A DNA stretch of 64,000 nucleotides, taken from contig NZ_JACHCG010000001.1 in NCBI RefSeq assembly GCF_014200595.1, forward strand, positions 620,001 to 684,000. The letters are read 5' to 3'. The translations under genes and the position numbers were made by a program. Below the pieces are notes generated by a model, which did not search any database, was not told where the DNA came from, and was given only the letters and a program-made list of their open reading frames with translations. Source of the DNA: Pedobacter cryoconitis. Its GTDB lineage: Bacteria > Bacteroidota > Bacteroidia > Sphingobacteriales > Sphingobacteriaceae. This document shows positions 1-9,903 of this stretch, in pieces (positions within the stretch are counted from its first letter, which is position 1; each line of letters begins with the position of its first letter).

Positions 1-1239
1 TTTTCCACCGGCTTCTGTAACCAGTAGTACAGTCCTTGCTGAGTTATTATTACCAATATACCCTGCTGGTGTATATTGACTTGTGCATTCCAGCCAGGTT
101 GTATCTTTTGCCGCAGGGATGCACAGGATCATATGATTAGCCTGTCCAAAACTTGCATAGTCCTTATTGAGTGAAGGTAAACCATTACCTATCACCACAA
201 GGTTCGATTGAATACCGGCTTCTGCTAAGATCGTTTTCATGTAATTTGACAGTGCTTTACAGTCCCCGTAGTTCACTGAAGCAACTTTATCTGCTGTTAT
301 TGGCCTGAAACCTCCAACTCCAAGCTGAACGCTCACATACCTGGTATTCGATTGTAAATAATGATAGAGAATAGCTATCTTTTCTTTATCAGTTTTAGCT
401 GAAGCGATCAGGGTCTGAATGATACCTTTTGTTTTCTCTGGCAATGGCTGCACAGTATTACTGAGCTGATAAATCCAATCACCCATGTTTTTCCAGTTTT
501 CGACACTACCTTTAGAGTTATCATACTCAAAATTATTTGGAGAAACCAATACCCAGGGTGTAATCGCATTTAACCCCGTTGACATCGGTTCATAGGTAAA
601 TGAATTCAGGTTTTGACAAGCCCATGTATAAGTCGTCTTATCAGCGGTGACAGTAGAATCTGTTGGAAGGCCCTTACTCTTTAAATATTTAAAGGTAACT
701 GTTTTAGGGACTTGTAAAGTATATACAGATTTTTCTACTGCACAGTCATAGGTACTTACAGGACTCCATGAAGGAAAGGCAATATAGCCATTGTAACTCT
801 TCTCATAACTATACTCGATGGTATATGGGAAAGTGGCATTTAAAAATACTATCTTTTTTATACGGTTATCATCATACATGGTTCCGTCAGAAGTGATGCT
901 TTCATCTTTAAAATCGGAAGTCTTATAAGTTCTTATTTTAACTCCTTTAGCATCATACATCGTTGCTTTAAGATTATAGACCGAAGAAAATTTATCATAA
1001 TACTCTGACATGGCTGCGTTATTTTCTCCATTTTTGCTGAGGATGGTGATGGCTGTTTTATAAGCCATAACAGCACTGCTATTACTTTTAATAGCGAGAT
1101 GCTGCTCTTCATTACGGATCACAACAGTCGATTTTTTCAACAATTCCGCAGGTATATTAGCGACATCGTATATTTCTTGTGCACTGGCTACAGTGGTGGT
1201 GCCAATTAACAGTGTAGATAGTAAATGGCTTAGTTTCAT
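1..1239 (-). CDS. DUF3857 and transglutaminase-like protein, partial (C-terminus beyond window)
   Basis: The minus-strand frame reads from the ATG at 1239 off the left edge of the window without a stop. It opens with a signal peptide (MKLSHLLSTLLIGTTTVASA), so the protein is exported. The N-terminal half has the beta-rich DUF3857 pattern and the second half a transglutaminase-like core, with the Cys of a YGDCKAL motif near residue 325. Its ATG overlaps the TGA of the upstream gene in an ATGA arrangement, implying translational coupling. Such pairs are common in Bacteroidota; their substrate is unknown. Unlike its neighbour, this copy keeps the candidate nucleophilic Cys. It is truncated only by the window edge. 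Confidence 0.85.
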   Translation of the reverse strand, partial: MKLSHLLSTLLIGTTTVASAQEIYDVANIPAELLKKSTVVIRNEEQHLAIKSNSSAVMAYKTAITILSKNGENNAAMSEYYDKFSSVYNLKATMYDAKGVKIRTYKTSDFKDESITSDGTMYDDNRIKKIVFLNATFPYTIEYSYEKSYNGYIAFPSWSPVSTYDCAVEKSVYTLQVPKTVTFKYLKSKGLPTDSTVTADKTTYTWACQNLNSFTYEPMSTGLNAITPWVLVSPNNFEYDNSKGSVENWKNMGDWIYQLSNTVQPLPEKTKGIIQTLIASAKTDKEKIAILYHYLQSNTRYVSVQLGVGGFRPITADKVASVNYGDCKALSNYMKTILAEAGIQSNLVVIGNGLPSLNKDYASFGQANHMILCIPAAKDTTWLECTSQYTPAGYIGNNNSARTVLLVTEAGGK

Positions 1240-3257
1240 ATTTTCTTAAGTACGATTTGTTCTGCTTGTTTACGGACAATATTTTTAAATAATTCTTTCA
1301 GATTGTAATATTCTTCCGAACTATAGCTCGATTTTAGTAAGGAGATTTTACTAACCATATTTAATTTGTTCTCGTCTATCACATACATAATTGTAAATGA
1401 GCCGCCATTTTCCGGTAATTGAAATCTCTCGTTTTTTGGAAGCTGGTCTGGCTTGTAACCCGCAGGTAATTCGATAGTAATATGATAGTTCTCTTCTTTA
1501 GGATAGGCAAAGTCTACCGGATAATTCCGTTCTTCCAGTGTAAATGGATTTTCTTTTGTCCGCTCATATAACAATGGCATAAAGTAAGAGAGGTTACCAG
1601 CAGCTTCTATATTGTCTTCGATAGTCACGTCCATACTTTCAATAAGTGCTTCCTCCGGGTTATCCAGATTTTCAATTTTGTAATTATTTATTTCCAGACC
1701 GGGTTTGTTACTTTTATAATTTTTAAGAAATTCTTCCTGATTGGTTGCGGCCTGGTAAGCATTCCTTGCATCAAGACCTTCATAGTTATTTCTAGAAATT
1801 GATAATGTCCCCTTCAGTTTATTTTCTGTGTCTAGTGTGAGATTATAAAAAATACTGTTTCTGCTCGTCTTGTCATTTTCGGTAGAAATCCACTCTCCGG
1901 CATTATCAGTCCTGTTGATCTTTAATCCGCGATGGTTTAAATTCGGATAACTTAAAATTCCCGGGGTATTGTTTTTATTTACTGCGTCTAACAGGTTTTT
2001 TTTATCTCCGGTAATAGTCATTACAATAATGCTGTTAAACTTGCTGGCCAGCGGATAACCAGGGTGTGTGCCGTTACCTCTTGTACTGATGATAACAGGA
2101 TAACTTTCCAGTCCGGCAGCATCCAATAGATTGAGCAGTAACAGATTGATCTCCGATGAACTGCCGGATTTCTTTTCCAGCACAGATTTCGGGCTGTTTG
2201 CTTCGGTATACAGCCGGTATTTATTGTCCCATTTAATGTTGTTTTTTACATAGTTGAAGATGAGGTTCATTTTTCCTTCCGGAGTAGTTTCATCTTTAAT
2301 GATCTCTTTGACTAACTCCTTACCGGGATTTTTCTTCTGAATATATCCACCAAAATTGTCATGATCCATCATTTCTTTAATGATTTTTGGCCAGGTAGTC
2401 GTATATTCCTTGTAGCCGCCCTGAGGGAAATTAGTCGCGTTAAGTTCAAATCCTATTTTGCTGACATAATCATCGAGTGTCGTGATATAACTTTCTTCTT
2501 TGATAGCCGGAATATTTTTGACGTAATATTGGGTCTTTGTAGTTTTGACGCCTATTGTTTCTGATTTTCCGGAACCGTTGGGTATAGTCAGGTTCTGAGA
2601 ATTATCAATAGGGCCAATTTTATTAATATCATAATATCCACCTGCTTCGATTTTGTAGAAGTAATATTCTGGAATCGTTATGGTGAATGATGAATACTTA
2701 GTTGGGTACTTTTCCTGGAAATACCAGTCATCGAGCTTAAAAGTAAAGTCAGATTTTGTTCTGTAACGGTACTCTATAATTGAGCCTTCTTTGATATTTG
2801 GAAGCGTGATTTTTTTGATAACATGCTTGTTATCCACCTGATTTGTGAATTTTGCATCACTGGCCATTTTACTTACTTCAATTTTTCCATTGTTCAGGTT
2901 ATAAGTCGCAGCGTTGACGAGATCAAGCTTTTCTTCGTTGCCTTTACCGTCACGATATAGCCTTAACTCTAAATCTGCTAAATCATAACCTTTTTTCTGG
3001 ATGATTCTATACCTGACGTGACGCTCAAAAACATAAACAAAGCTGCCACCTGGTCCGATTTCAAAATATCCATTGCCCACATCGAAGAGTTTAACGGCCG
3101 CAGCACTTGAATCAACTCCATCTGGTTTGGTTTCAAATTCGCTGAGTTCAACTTTACCATATTTAAAAACAGGAAGTTTTTCCTGTATTTTTTGAGCGGA
3201 AACCTCAATTTTTAGCAATAGAAGGACTATTACCAGGAGGTTTAATTTTTTAAGCAT
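1236..3257 (-). CDS. DUF3857 and transglutaminase-fold exported protein
   Basis: Encodes 673 residues from the ATG at 3257. An upstream in-frame ATG at 3455 would add 66 residues ahead of an obvious signal peptide (MLKKLNLLVIVLLLLKIEVS, cleavage after SAQ), so 3257 is preferred. DUF3857 occupies roughly residues 50-230 and a transglutaminase-like domain about 300-430, followed by a beta-rich C-terminal part. Where transglutaminase-like relatives have Gly-Asp-Cys, this protein has GSSSE near residue 365, so the usual nucleophile seems to be Ser or absent. It is the first gene of a coupled pair with the partial gene at the window start, overlapping it by 4 nt. A periplasmic role is inferred from the signal peptide. 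Confidence 0.85.
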   Translation of the reverse strand: MLKKLNLLVIVLLLLKIEVSAQKIQEKLPVFKYGKVELSEFETKPDGVDSSAAAVKLFDVGNGYFEIGPGGSFVYVFERHVRYRIIQKKGYDLADLELRLYRDGKGNEEKLDLVNAATYNLNNGKIEVSKMASDAKFTNQVDNKHVIKKITLPNIKEGSIIEYRYRTKSDFTFKLDDWYFQEKYPTKYSSFTITIPEYYFYKIEAGGYYDINKIGPIDNSQNLTIPNGSGKSETIGVKTTKTQYYVKNIPAIKEESYITTLDDYVSKIGFELNATNFPQGGYKEYTTTWPKIIKEMMDHDNFGGYIQKKNPGKELVKEIIKDETTPEGKMNLIFNYVKNNIKWDNKYRLYTEANSPKSVLEKKSGSSSEINLLLLNLLDAAGLESYPVIISTRGNGTHPGYPLASKFNSIIVMTITGDKKNLLDAVNKNNTPGILSYPNLNHRGLKINRTDNAGEWISTENDKTSRNSIFYNLTLDTENKLKGTLSISRNNYEGLDARNAYQAATNQEEFLKNYKSNKPGLEINNYKIENLDNPEEALIESMDVTIEDNIEAAGNLSYFMPLLYERTKENPFTLEERNYPVDFAYPKEENYHITIELPAGYKPDQLPKNERFQLPENGGSFTIMYVIDENKLNMVSKISLLKSSYSSEEYYNLKELFKNIVRKQAEQIVLKKI

Positions 3258-3488
3258 GAGCGTTATTTTAGTTGTGCAAATTAAGACTAAGTTTTCTGAT
3301 GAAAAAAGTGTTTTGAAATATAAATATTTAAAATTTTCGGCCAGGGGGTTCTTCGTGATGGAAAGATGGTTAGTGGAATAAAAAAAGATTTCTTTTCTTT
3401 TCAGCCTTTTTTTTACCTGAAATATTTGCTCATATTTGCGCCCAATAAATATCATTTCTTTATTTTGGAATGATTGTAAAATAGATTT

Positions 3489-3959
3489 ATGACACCAAAA
3501 AAAATCGATATTAACAGTTTCGTGTATAAGCTAAACCATGATTTGTCTACGGTTGACTGGACTTATGTTTGTGAGCTTTTCTCTAAGATTGACTGGAGAA
3601 CAAGGGTAGAGCCGGAGATAGAATCTGCCTTTAGAAAAAGCACGTGGACGCTGTTTGTTTACCATGAAGATCAGATTATTGCTTTTGGAAGGGTAGTAGG
3701 GGATGGACGTTATTATGCTGTGATGGCAGATATTGTTGTTGATCCTGATTTCCAGGGAAATGGTTTAGGAAAAAAGATCATCAATATGCTGAATGGACAA
3801 CTTGATAATTATCATTTTGTGAATTTAACAGCTGCTCCGGGTAAAGGTGATTTTTATCAGAAGTTAGGCTGGAAAAAACAAACAACTTCTTATATCTGGC
3901 CACAAGGGCCTAAGCAATTGAGACAGCACTGCGAGCCTGAAGAAGGTTCTGAGATCTAA
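3489..3959 (+). CDS. GNAT family N-acetyltransferase
   Basis: A 156-residue single-domain protein with the GNAT fold signature: a beta-strand reading MADIVVDPDFQGNGLGKKII, containing the acetyl-CoA pyrophosphate-binding Q/R-x-x-G-x-G/A motif as QGNGLGK, then an alpha-helix and a C-terminal F-Y-x-K-x-G-W segment (FYQKLGW). The substrate cannot be told from sequence. It is divergent from the DUF3857 pair, with about 230 bp between them, and is followed by a 13-bp perfect hairpin, so it is probably monocistronic. Confidence 0.85.
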   Translation: MTPKKIDINSFVYKLNHDLSTVDWTYVCELFSKIDWRTRVEPEIESAFRKSTWTLFVYHEDQIIAFGRVVGDGRYYAVMADIVVDPDFQGNGLGKKIINMLNGQLDNYHFVNLTAAPGKGDFYQKLGWKKQTTSYIWPQGPKQLRQHCEPEEGSEI

Positions 3960-3970
3960 TTTGATTGTCA

Positions 3971-4004
3971 ATTTCTCTCCAATCACCGTTTATTGGAGAG
4001 AAAT
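3971..4004 (+). terminator. Perfect 13-bp hairpin after the GNAT gene
   Basis: Arms ATTTCTCTCCAAT (3971-3983) and ATTGGAGAGAAAT (3992-4004) pair perfectly around an 8-nt loop, 12 bases after the stop codon. No strong T tract follows, so termination is inferred from stem strength and position. Confidence 0.6.
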
Positions 4005-4028
4005 GTTTCCGGTTCCAAATAATTTATG

Positions 4029-4036
4029 TAGATTTG
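4029..4036 (+). promoter_or_regulatory. Bacteroidota -7 box upstream of guaB
   Basis: TAGATTTG matches the Bacteroidota sigma-A -7 consensus TAnnTTTG exactly and lies 31 nt before the guaB ATG. No clear TTG -33 element is seen at the expected distance. Confidence 0.6.
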
Positions 4037-4058
4037 CCCGGCAAGTAATAACTCCTAA

Positions 4059-5537
<1,479 letters not shown>

Positions 5538-5564
5538 GTCATTAAAAGACCCGGCTTTTTTTTT

Positions 5565-5602
5565 AAAGCATGCTATTGGTATATCCATAGCATGCTTTTT
5601 TT
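5565..5602 (+). terminator. Intrinsic terminator of guaB
   Basis: Arms AAAGCATGCTAT (5565-5576) and ATAGCATGCTTT (5587-5598) are a perfect 12-bp inverted repeat followed by a T run, starting 27 bases after the guaB stop. Confidence 0.85.
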
Positions 5603-5747
5603 ATGTCTGGTATATTGGTCATGTCATTCAGACTTTAATTGGAGAATATATCGGAATTGTTATTTCATATGTTGCAAGTTGTCCGTTCTTTTGTGTTAAT
5701 TAATTTTTATATTAGTGAACTGATTATCTTGTTCAACATGAAATGAT

Positions 5748-6842
5748 ATGGAAATGAAAATTTTAAAATTAGTATTTACAATTGGCTTGTTAGCCTTGGT
5801 TACTTCTTGTTCTAAATCTAAGGATGAAGTGATCGCCCCAACGCTTCCTCCGGTAACTAAACCAGATCCCGTAAAAACTGCAGATGTTTATGTAGCTGGA
5901 TGGAAGTATAATAGCAAACTGGCCCCAGTGGCGGCTTTCTGGAAAAACGGGGTGCAAACCGAACTGACTGATGGAACAACTAATTTAGCAAGGGCTAATT
6001 CTATTTATGTGAGTGGTACTGATGATGTTTACGTTGCAGGGAAAGATGGCCTGAAAAGCGTATTGTGGAAAAATGGTACCGCTACAGTATTGAGTAACGA
6101 GCTTTATTCCGGGGCTTATTCTGTTTTTGTAAGCGGTACAGATGTTTATGTAGCTGGTTTTGATCACGGGTTCGCTGTGGTCTGGAAAAACGGAGTAGCT
6201 ATTAAATTGGCAAACGGACCAAATTTTTCAAGAGCTTACTCAGTTTATGTGAGTGGTAGTGATGTTTATGCAGCAGGCTATGAATTCCTGGAAGGCAATA
6301 AGACTGTTGCTACCTTATGGAAAAATGGAGTTGCTACCAGGTTAAGTGATGGAACAAAACATGCTGTTGCCAAAGCTGTTTTTGTAAGTGGTACCGACGT
6401 TTATGTAAGCAGTGAGGAGAATGTAAATCCACAAGATGGTAATCTTCCGGGATCTGAAGGTATAGGATCGACGTCTTTATCAAAATCTGTAATTAAAATA
6501 TGGAAAAATGGAATACCTGATAACTTGACTGATGGTACCAAACAAGCCATTGGTAATTCCCTTTTTGTAAATGGCAACGATGTTTATGTCGCGGGTTACG
6601 AAAATGACGGTATTACCTGCATAGCAAGTGTATGGAAAAATAAGATAGTTACCAATGCGGGTTCTGGTTTGTATCAAAAAACAGGAATTATCAATGCAAA
6701 TTCTGTATTTGTACATAAAGATGATCTTTATGTAGTCGTTAATGAAGGCTTTACAGCTAAAACATGGAAAAACATGTTTACTGCTAATGAAATTAATAAG
6801 GAGGGTGGGGGAGCGACAGCACTTTCTGTCTTTGTAAAATAA
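5748..6842 (+). CDS. Lipoprotein with seven WKNG repeats, probable beta-propeller
   Basis: A 364-residue lipoprotein; the signal peptide ends in the lipobox LVTSC, and the start may be the ATG at 5748 or the one at 5754. After a short Pro/Lys-rich linker the protein is made of seven units of about 40-55 residues, each with a S-V/I-F/Y-V-S-G-x-D-V-Y-V-A-G strand pair and a W-K-N-G turn (seven WKN motifs counted). The last unit ends in a single strand (ALSVFVK), while the first starts at the next strand (DVYVAGW). This is the pattern of a seven-bladed propeller closed by N- and C-terminal strands. The fifth unit carries a Gly/Ser-rich insertion. No enzymatic motif is visible; a surface or periplasmic binding role is inferred. 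It is a single gene. Confidence 0.8.
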   Translation: MEMKILKLVFTIGLLALVTSCSKSKDEVIAPTLPPVTKPDPVKTADVYVAGWKYNSKLAPVAAFWKNGVQTELTDGTTNLARANSIYVSGTDDVYVAGKDGLKSVLWKNGTATVLSNELYSGAYSVFVSGTDVYVAGFDHGFAVVWKNGVAIKLANGPNFSRAYSVYVSGSDVYAAGYEFLEGNKTVATLWKNGVATRLSDGTKHAVAKAVFVSGTDVYVSSEENVNPQDGNLPGSEGIGSTSLSKSVIKIWKNGIPDNLTDGTKQAIGNSLFVNGNDVYVAGYENDGITCIASVWKNKIVTNAGSGLYQKTGIINANSVFVHKDDLYVVVNEGFTAKTWKNMFTANEINKEGGGATALSVFVK

Positions 6843-6850
6843 TATATCAG

Positions 6851-6858
6851 TATATTTG
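6851..6858 (+). promoter_or_regulatory. Possible -7 box downstream of the propeller lipoprotein gene
   Basis: TATATTTG matches TAnnTTTG, with a TTTG at 6831-6834 upstream (16 nt spacing, slightly short). A hairpin at 6906-6946 lies between it and the gene at 6980, so its use is uncertain. Confidence 0.3.
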
Positions 6859-6905
6859 CGGTCTGAGGGCTGGAATGAAAGAATTCTTCCGCTTTAAAAT
6901 TGTTT

Positions 6906-6949
6906 AAATCACTTCAGTGCTTTTTCATAAAGAATTGAGGTGATTTTTT
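6906..6949 (+). terminator. Hairpin terminator after the propeller lipoprotein gene
   Basis: Arms AAATCACTTCA (6906-6916) and TGAGGTGATTT (6936-6946) pair over 11 bp with one G-U wobble and run into a T tract. Confidence 0.7.
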
Positions 6950-6979
6950 AGTATAGTGTAAAAGATATTATAGAATCTG

Positions 6980-7558
6980 ATGAGAATAGAAATTGAAGTA
7001 CCTGTTGCGGGTGTTTATATAACTGATTTTGATCAAATAGCAGCTCCTGCTTTTTTGGAAGAATCGGAAGACGGTGTGAAGTTATCATTCCTTGGCATTG
7101 AGGCCTTAAAAAGTTATCAATCTGAATTATTGGTGGAGGATGAGGCCGCAGGATTTGAAGGGCGTAATGAAATACGTGCTAAAATCAAGAAGGAATTGAA
7201 AAAGGGGATATCAGAGAACCTGGCGATCATGGATTCGATCAGAAATTACGCTGAGGCTTTATTTACTTTCGTTTATGACCGGGAAGGCCATAGAGAAGAT
7301 AAAAAACAGATTTTGAACAACCTGATTGAAAATATCACTTTCACTGAGAATGGACTGGAACTGGAAGAGGCTGTGAAAGAATCAACTTATGAGTTGGGGC
7401 CACTGGTCCTAAGTTATAAACTTACGTTTAAGAATTACTCTTTTAATACTTTGGATTTTGATTTTCAGGCTATTAAAGAACAGTTGGTTGCTGATCTGGC
7501 GAATTTGAGAGATGCATTTATTGCAAATACTAAAAAGCCTAAAACTGATACTAAATAA
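6980..7558 (+). CDS. Conserved hypothetical cytoplasmic protein
   Basis: A 192-residue acidic protein without signal peptide or membrane segment; I do not recognise its family. The N-terminal part is predicted beta-strands (MRIEIEVPVAGVYI), followed by Glu/Lys-rich helices and a C-terminal mixed region ending in a Lys-rich tail. Only 9 nt separate it from the LOG-family gene downstream, so the two are probably co-transcribed. No catalytic motif is evident. Confidence 0.6.
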   Translation: MRIEIEVPVAGVYITDFDQIAAPAFLEESEDGVKLSFLGIEALKSYQSELLVEDEAAGFEGRNEIRAKIKKELKKGISENLAIMDSIRNYAEALFTFVYDREGHREDKKQILNNLIENITFTENGLELEEAVKESTYELGPLVLSYKLTFKNYSFNTLDFDFQAIKEQLVADLANLRDAFIANTKKPKTDTK

Positions 7559-7567
7559 TTTTTTTAA

Positions 7568-8152
7568 ATGAAATCGATTTGTGTTTATTGTGGTGCTAAT
7601 TTTAACGGCGACCCTGTTTTAAGAGCGGCTGTAGAAAATTTGGCGCAGGCATTTGTAGATCATGATATCCGCCTGATTTATGGTGGAGGCAGTGTGGGTG
7701 TAATGGGGATTATTTCGGAAGAAGTCTTGAACCGTAAAGGATTGGTAACAGGCGTAATTCCTCAGTTTTTACTGGATAAAGAGGTTGGAAACTTAGAGGT
7801 TACTGAACTGATTGTTACTGAGAACATGCATCAGCGGAAGCAGAAAATGGCCGATCTTTCGGATGGTTTTATTATTCTGCCTGGTGGCTTTGGGACTTTG
7901 GAAGAGTTTTTTGAAGTGTTGACCTGGTTGCAGTTAGGATTACATAATAAGGCTATTGGTGTATTGAATGTTGGCGGTTTTTATGACCATTTATTTGCAC
8001 AGCTGGATGTGATGGTTGCCCATAAATTGCTGAAGCCAAATAACCGGAAACTGGTTATTGATGCCACAGAGCCAGTGGAGTTAATAGAAAAAATGATGGC
8101 CTTTAAAGCAGCACCTGATTCGGTGTGGTTTGAGGACAGAAACCTGAGCTGA
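7568..8152 (+). CDS. LOG family protein (TIGR00730-type, cytokinin riboside 5'-monophosphate phosphoribohydrolase-like)
   Basis: 194 residues with a Rossmann-like fold. The family signature is present: IYGGGSVGVMG near the N-terminus and the PGGFGTLEEFFE motif (P-G-G-x-G-T-x-x-E) that forms the phosphoribohydrolase active site, with the upstream Arg in MHQRKQKM. In the LOG family this site hydrolyses nucleoside 5'-monophosphates to free base and ribose 5-phosphate. In a bacterium like this the likely role is nucleotide salvage or housekeeping rather than hormone production. It is probably co-transcribed with the gene at 6980. Confidence 0.88.
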   Translation: MKSICVYCGANFNGDPVLRAAVENLAQAFVDHDIRLIYGGGSVGVMGIISEEVLNRKGLVTGVIPQFLLDKEVGNLEVTELIVTENMHQRKQKMADLSDGFIILPGGFGTLEEFFEVLTWLQLGLHNKAIGVLNVGGFYDHLFAQLDVMVAHKLLKPNNRKLVIDATEPVELIEKMMAFKAAPDSVWFEDRNLS

Positions 8153-8255
8153 TCACCCAATATATAATGTGTCTTATTGACATTAAGAGTGATTTTATCT
8201 TGTAAAATTTGTATTTCTCTTTCTATAATTTGGTAGAATGGCTTATCTTGCCCGA

Positions 8256-9884
8256 ATGAACATCGAATTCAACAAAAACGAAGATATTAATAAGCAGCTG
8301 GTCTATGAACTTAAAACAAAGCTGAAGAAAATATTTGCTGGAGGGGGAGAAAAGAGTGCGGCGAAGCAAAAAGAAAAGGGTAAAATGCTGGCCAGGGAAA
8401 GAGTAGCTTACCTGATCGATAAAGAAACAGAATTTTTGGAGATAGGGGCCTTTGCTGCGGACGGTATGTATGCTGAACAAGGGGGCTGTCCATCTGCCGG
8501 AGTAATTTGTGGAATTGGTTACGTCTCTGGGCGTCAGTGTATGATTGTAGCGAATGATGCTACTGTGAAAGCAGGGGCATGGTTTCCAATGACTGCCAAG
8601 AAAAACCTTCGTGCGCAGGAAATTGCAATGGAAAACAGGCTTCCGGTAATCTACCTTGTAGATAGTGCCGGAGTTTATCTGCCGATGCAGGACGAAATAT
8701 TTCCTGATAAGGAACACTTTGGAAGAATGTTCAGGAATAATGCAATGATGTCTGCGGACGGAATTGTTCAGATTTCTGCAATTATGGGTTCTTGTGTTGC
8801 TGGTGGGGCTTACTTACCGATCATGAGTGATGAAGCCATGATTGTGGAAGGAACTGGTTCTGTTTTTCTTGCAGGTTCTTATCTCGTTAAGTCTGCCATT
8901 GGTGAAGATGTTGACAATGAAACATTGGGTGGGGCAACCACGCATTGCGAAATATCTGGTGTTACAGATTACAAACAACCCAATGACCAGGCTGCACTGG
9001 ATAGTATCCGTAATATTATGAGTATGCTTGGGGAACCTCAATCGGCTGGTTTTAGCCGGGTGAAGCCTCAGGAACCAAAATTAAATCCTGAAGATATTTT
9101 CGGAATTCTACCTGAAAACAGGGAGAAGCAATATGATATGCACGAAATCATTTACCGCCTGGTAGATAACTCGGAATTTGAGGAATATAAAAAAGAATAC
9201 GGTCAGAGTATTATCTGTGGTTTAGCCAGGGTAGATGGCTGGGCTGTCGGTATTGTCGCAAATCAGCGTAAAGTAGTCAAGTCTAAAAAAGGTGAAATGC
9301 AGTTTGGTGGTGTAATCTATTCTGACAGTGCTGATAAATCCGCACGTTTCATTATGAATTGTAACCAGAAGAAAATCCCTTTGGTTTTTTTACAGGATGT
9401 GACTGGTTTTATGGTAGGCAGCAGATCGGAACAGGGCGGAATTATTAAGGATGGTGCAAAAATGGTAAATGCAGTAGCGAATTCAGTGGTGCCTAAATTC
9501 ACGATTGTAATTGGTAATTCTTATGGCGCTGGTAATTATGCGATGTGTGGTAAGGCTTACGATCCACGATTGATTTATGCCTGGCCAAGTGCTAAGATTG
9601 CTGTAATGGGTGGTTCGCAGGCTGCAAAGACTTTGTTACAAATTCAGGCTGCTTCACTTAAAGCAAAGGGGGAAACGATTACTCCGGAAAAGGAAGCTGA
9701 ACTGCTGAAAGAGATTACTGACCGCTATGATAGCCAGACGACTCCTTTTTATGCGGCTTCCAGGTTGTGGGTAGATGGAATTATTAATCCGCTGGAGACA
9801 CGTAAGGTGATTTCTATGGGAATTGAAGCAGCCAATCAGTCCCCAATAAAAAGACAATTCAATGTTGGAATTATCCAGACCTAG
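8256..9884 (+). CDS. Acyl-CoA carboxylase, carboxyltransferase beta subunit
   Basis: 542 residues from the ATG at 8256 (MNIEFNKNED); a preceding in-frame ATG at 8238 adds six residues, and the later start is the more family-like. Both crotonase-fold carboxyltransferase domains are present: the N-terminal one with SAGVYLPMQ and GSCVAGGAYLP, the C-terminal one with QDVTGFMVG and GNSYGAGNYAMCG. The family transfers carboxyl groups from biotin to propionyl-, methylcrotonyl- or geranyl-CoA. No biotin carboxylase subunit lies nearby, so substrate and partner cannot be assigned from context. The long form fits the methylcrotonyl/propionyl-CoA carboxylase class. Confidence 0.9.
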   Translation: MNIEFNKNEDINKQLVYELKTKLKKIFAGGGEKSAAKQKEKGKMLARERVAYLIDKETEFLEIGAFAADGMYAEQGGCPSAGVICGIGYVSGRQCMIVANDATVKAGAWFPMTAKKNLRAQEIAMENRLPVIYLVDSAGVYLPMQDEIFPDKEHFGRMFRNNAMMSADGIVQISAIMGSCVAGGAYLPIMSDEAMIVEGTGSVFLAGSYLVKSAIGEDVDNETLGGATTHCEISGVTDYKQPNDQAALDSIRNIMSMLGEPQSAGFSRVKPQEPKLNPEDIFGILPENREKQYDMHEIIYRLVDNSEFEEYKKEYGQSIICGLARVDGWAVGIVANQRKVVKSKKGEMQFGGVIYSDSADKSARFIMNCNQKKIPLVFLQDVTGFMVGSRSEQGGIIKDGAKMVNAVANSVVPKFTIVIGNSYGAGNYAMCGKAYDPRLIYAWPSAKIAVMGGSQAAKTLLQIQAASLKAKGETITPEKEAELLKEITDRYDSQTTPFYAASRLWVDGIINPLETRKVISMGIEAANQSPIKRQFNVGIIQT

Positions 9885-9896
9885 TCCCTAACTTTG
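9865..9896 (+). promoter_or_regulatory. Bacteroidota promoter upstream of the MORN-type protein gene
   Basis: TTG at 9865-9867, 21 nt spacing, then TAACTTTG at 9889-9896, an exact TAnnTTTG -7 box. It lies partly inside the 3' end of the carboxylase gene and places transcription initiation at or within a few bases of the ATG at 9904. Confidence 0.55.
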
Positions 9897-9903
9897 TGTT
9901 ATA

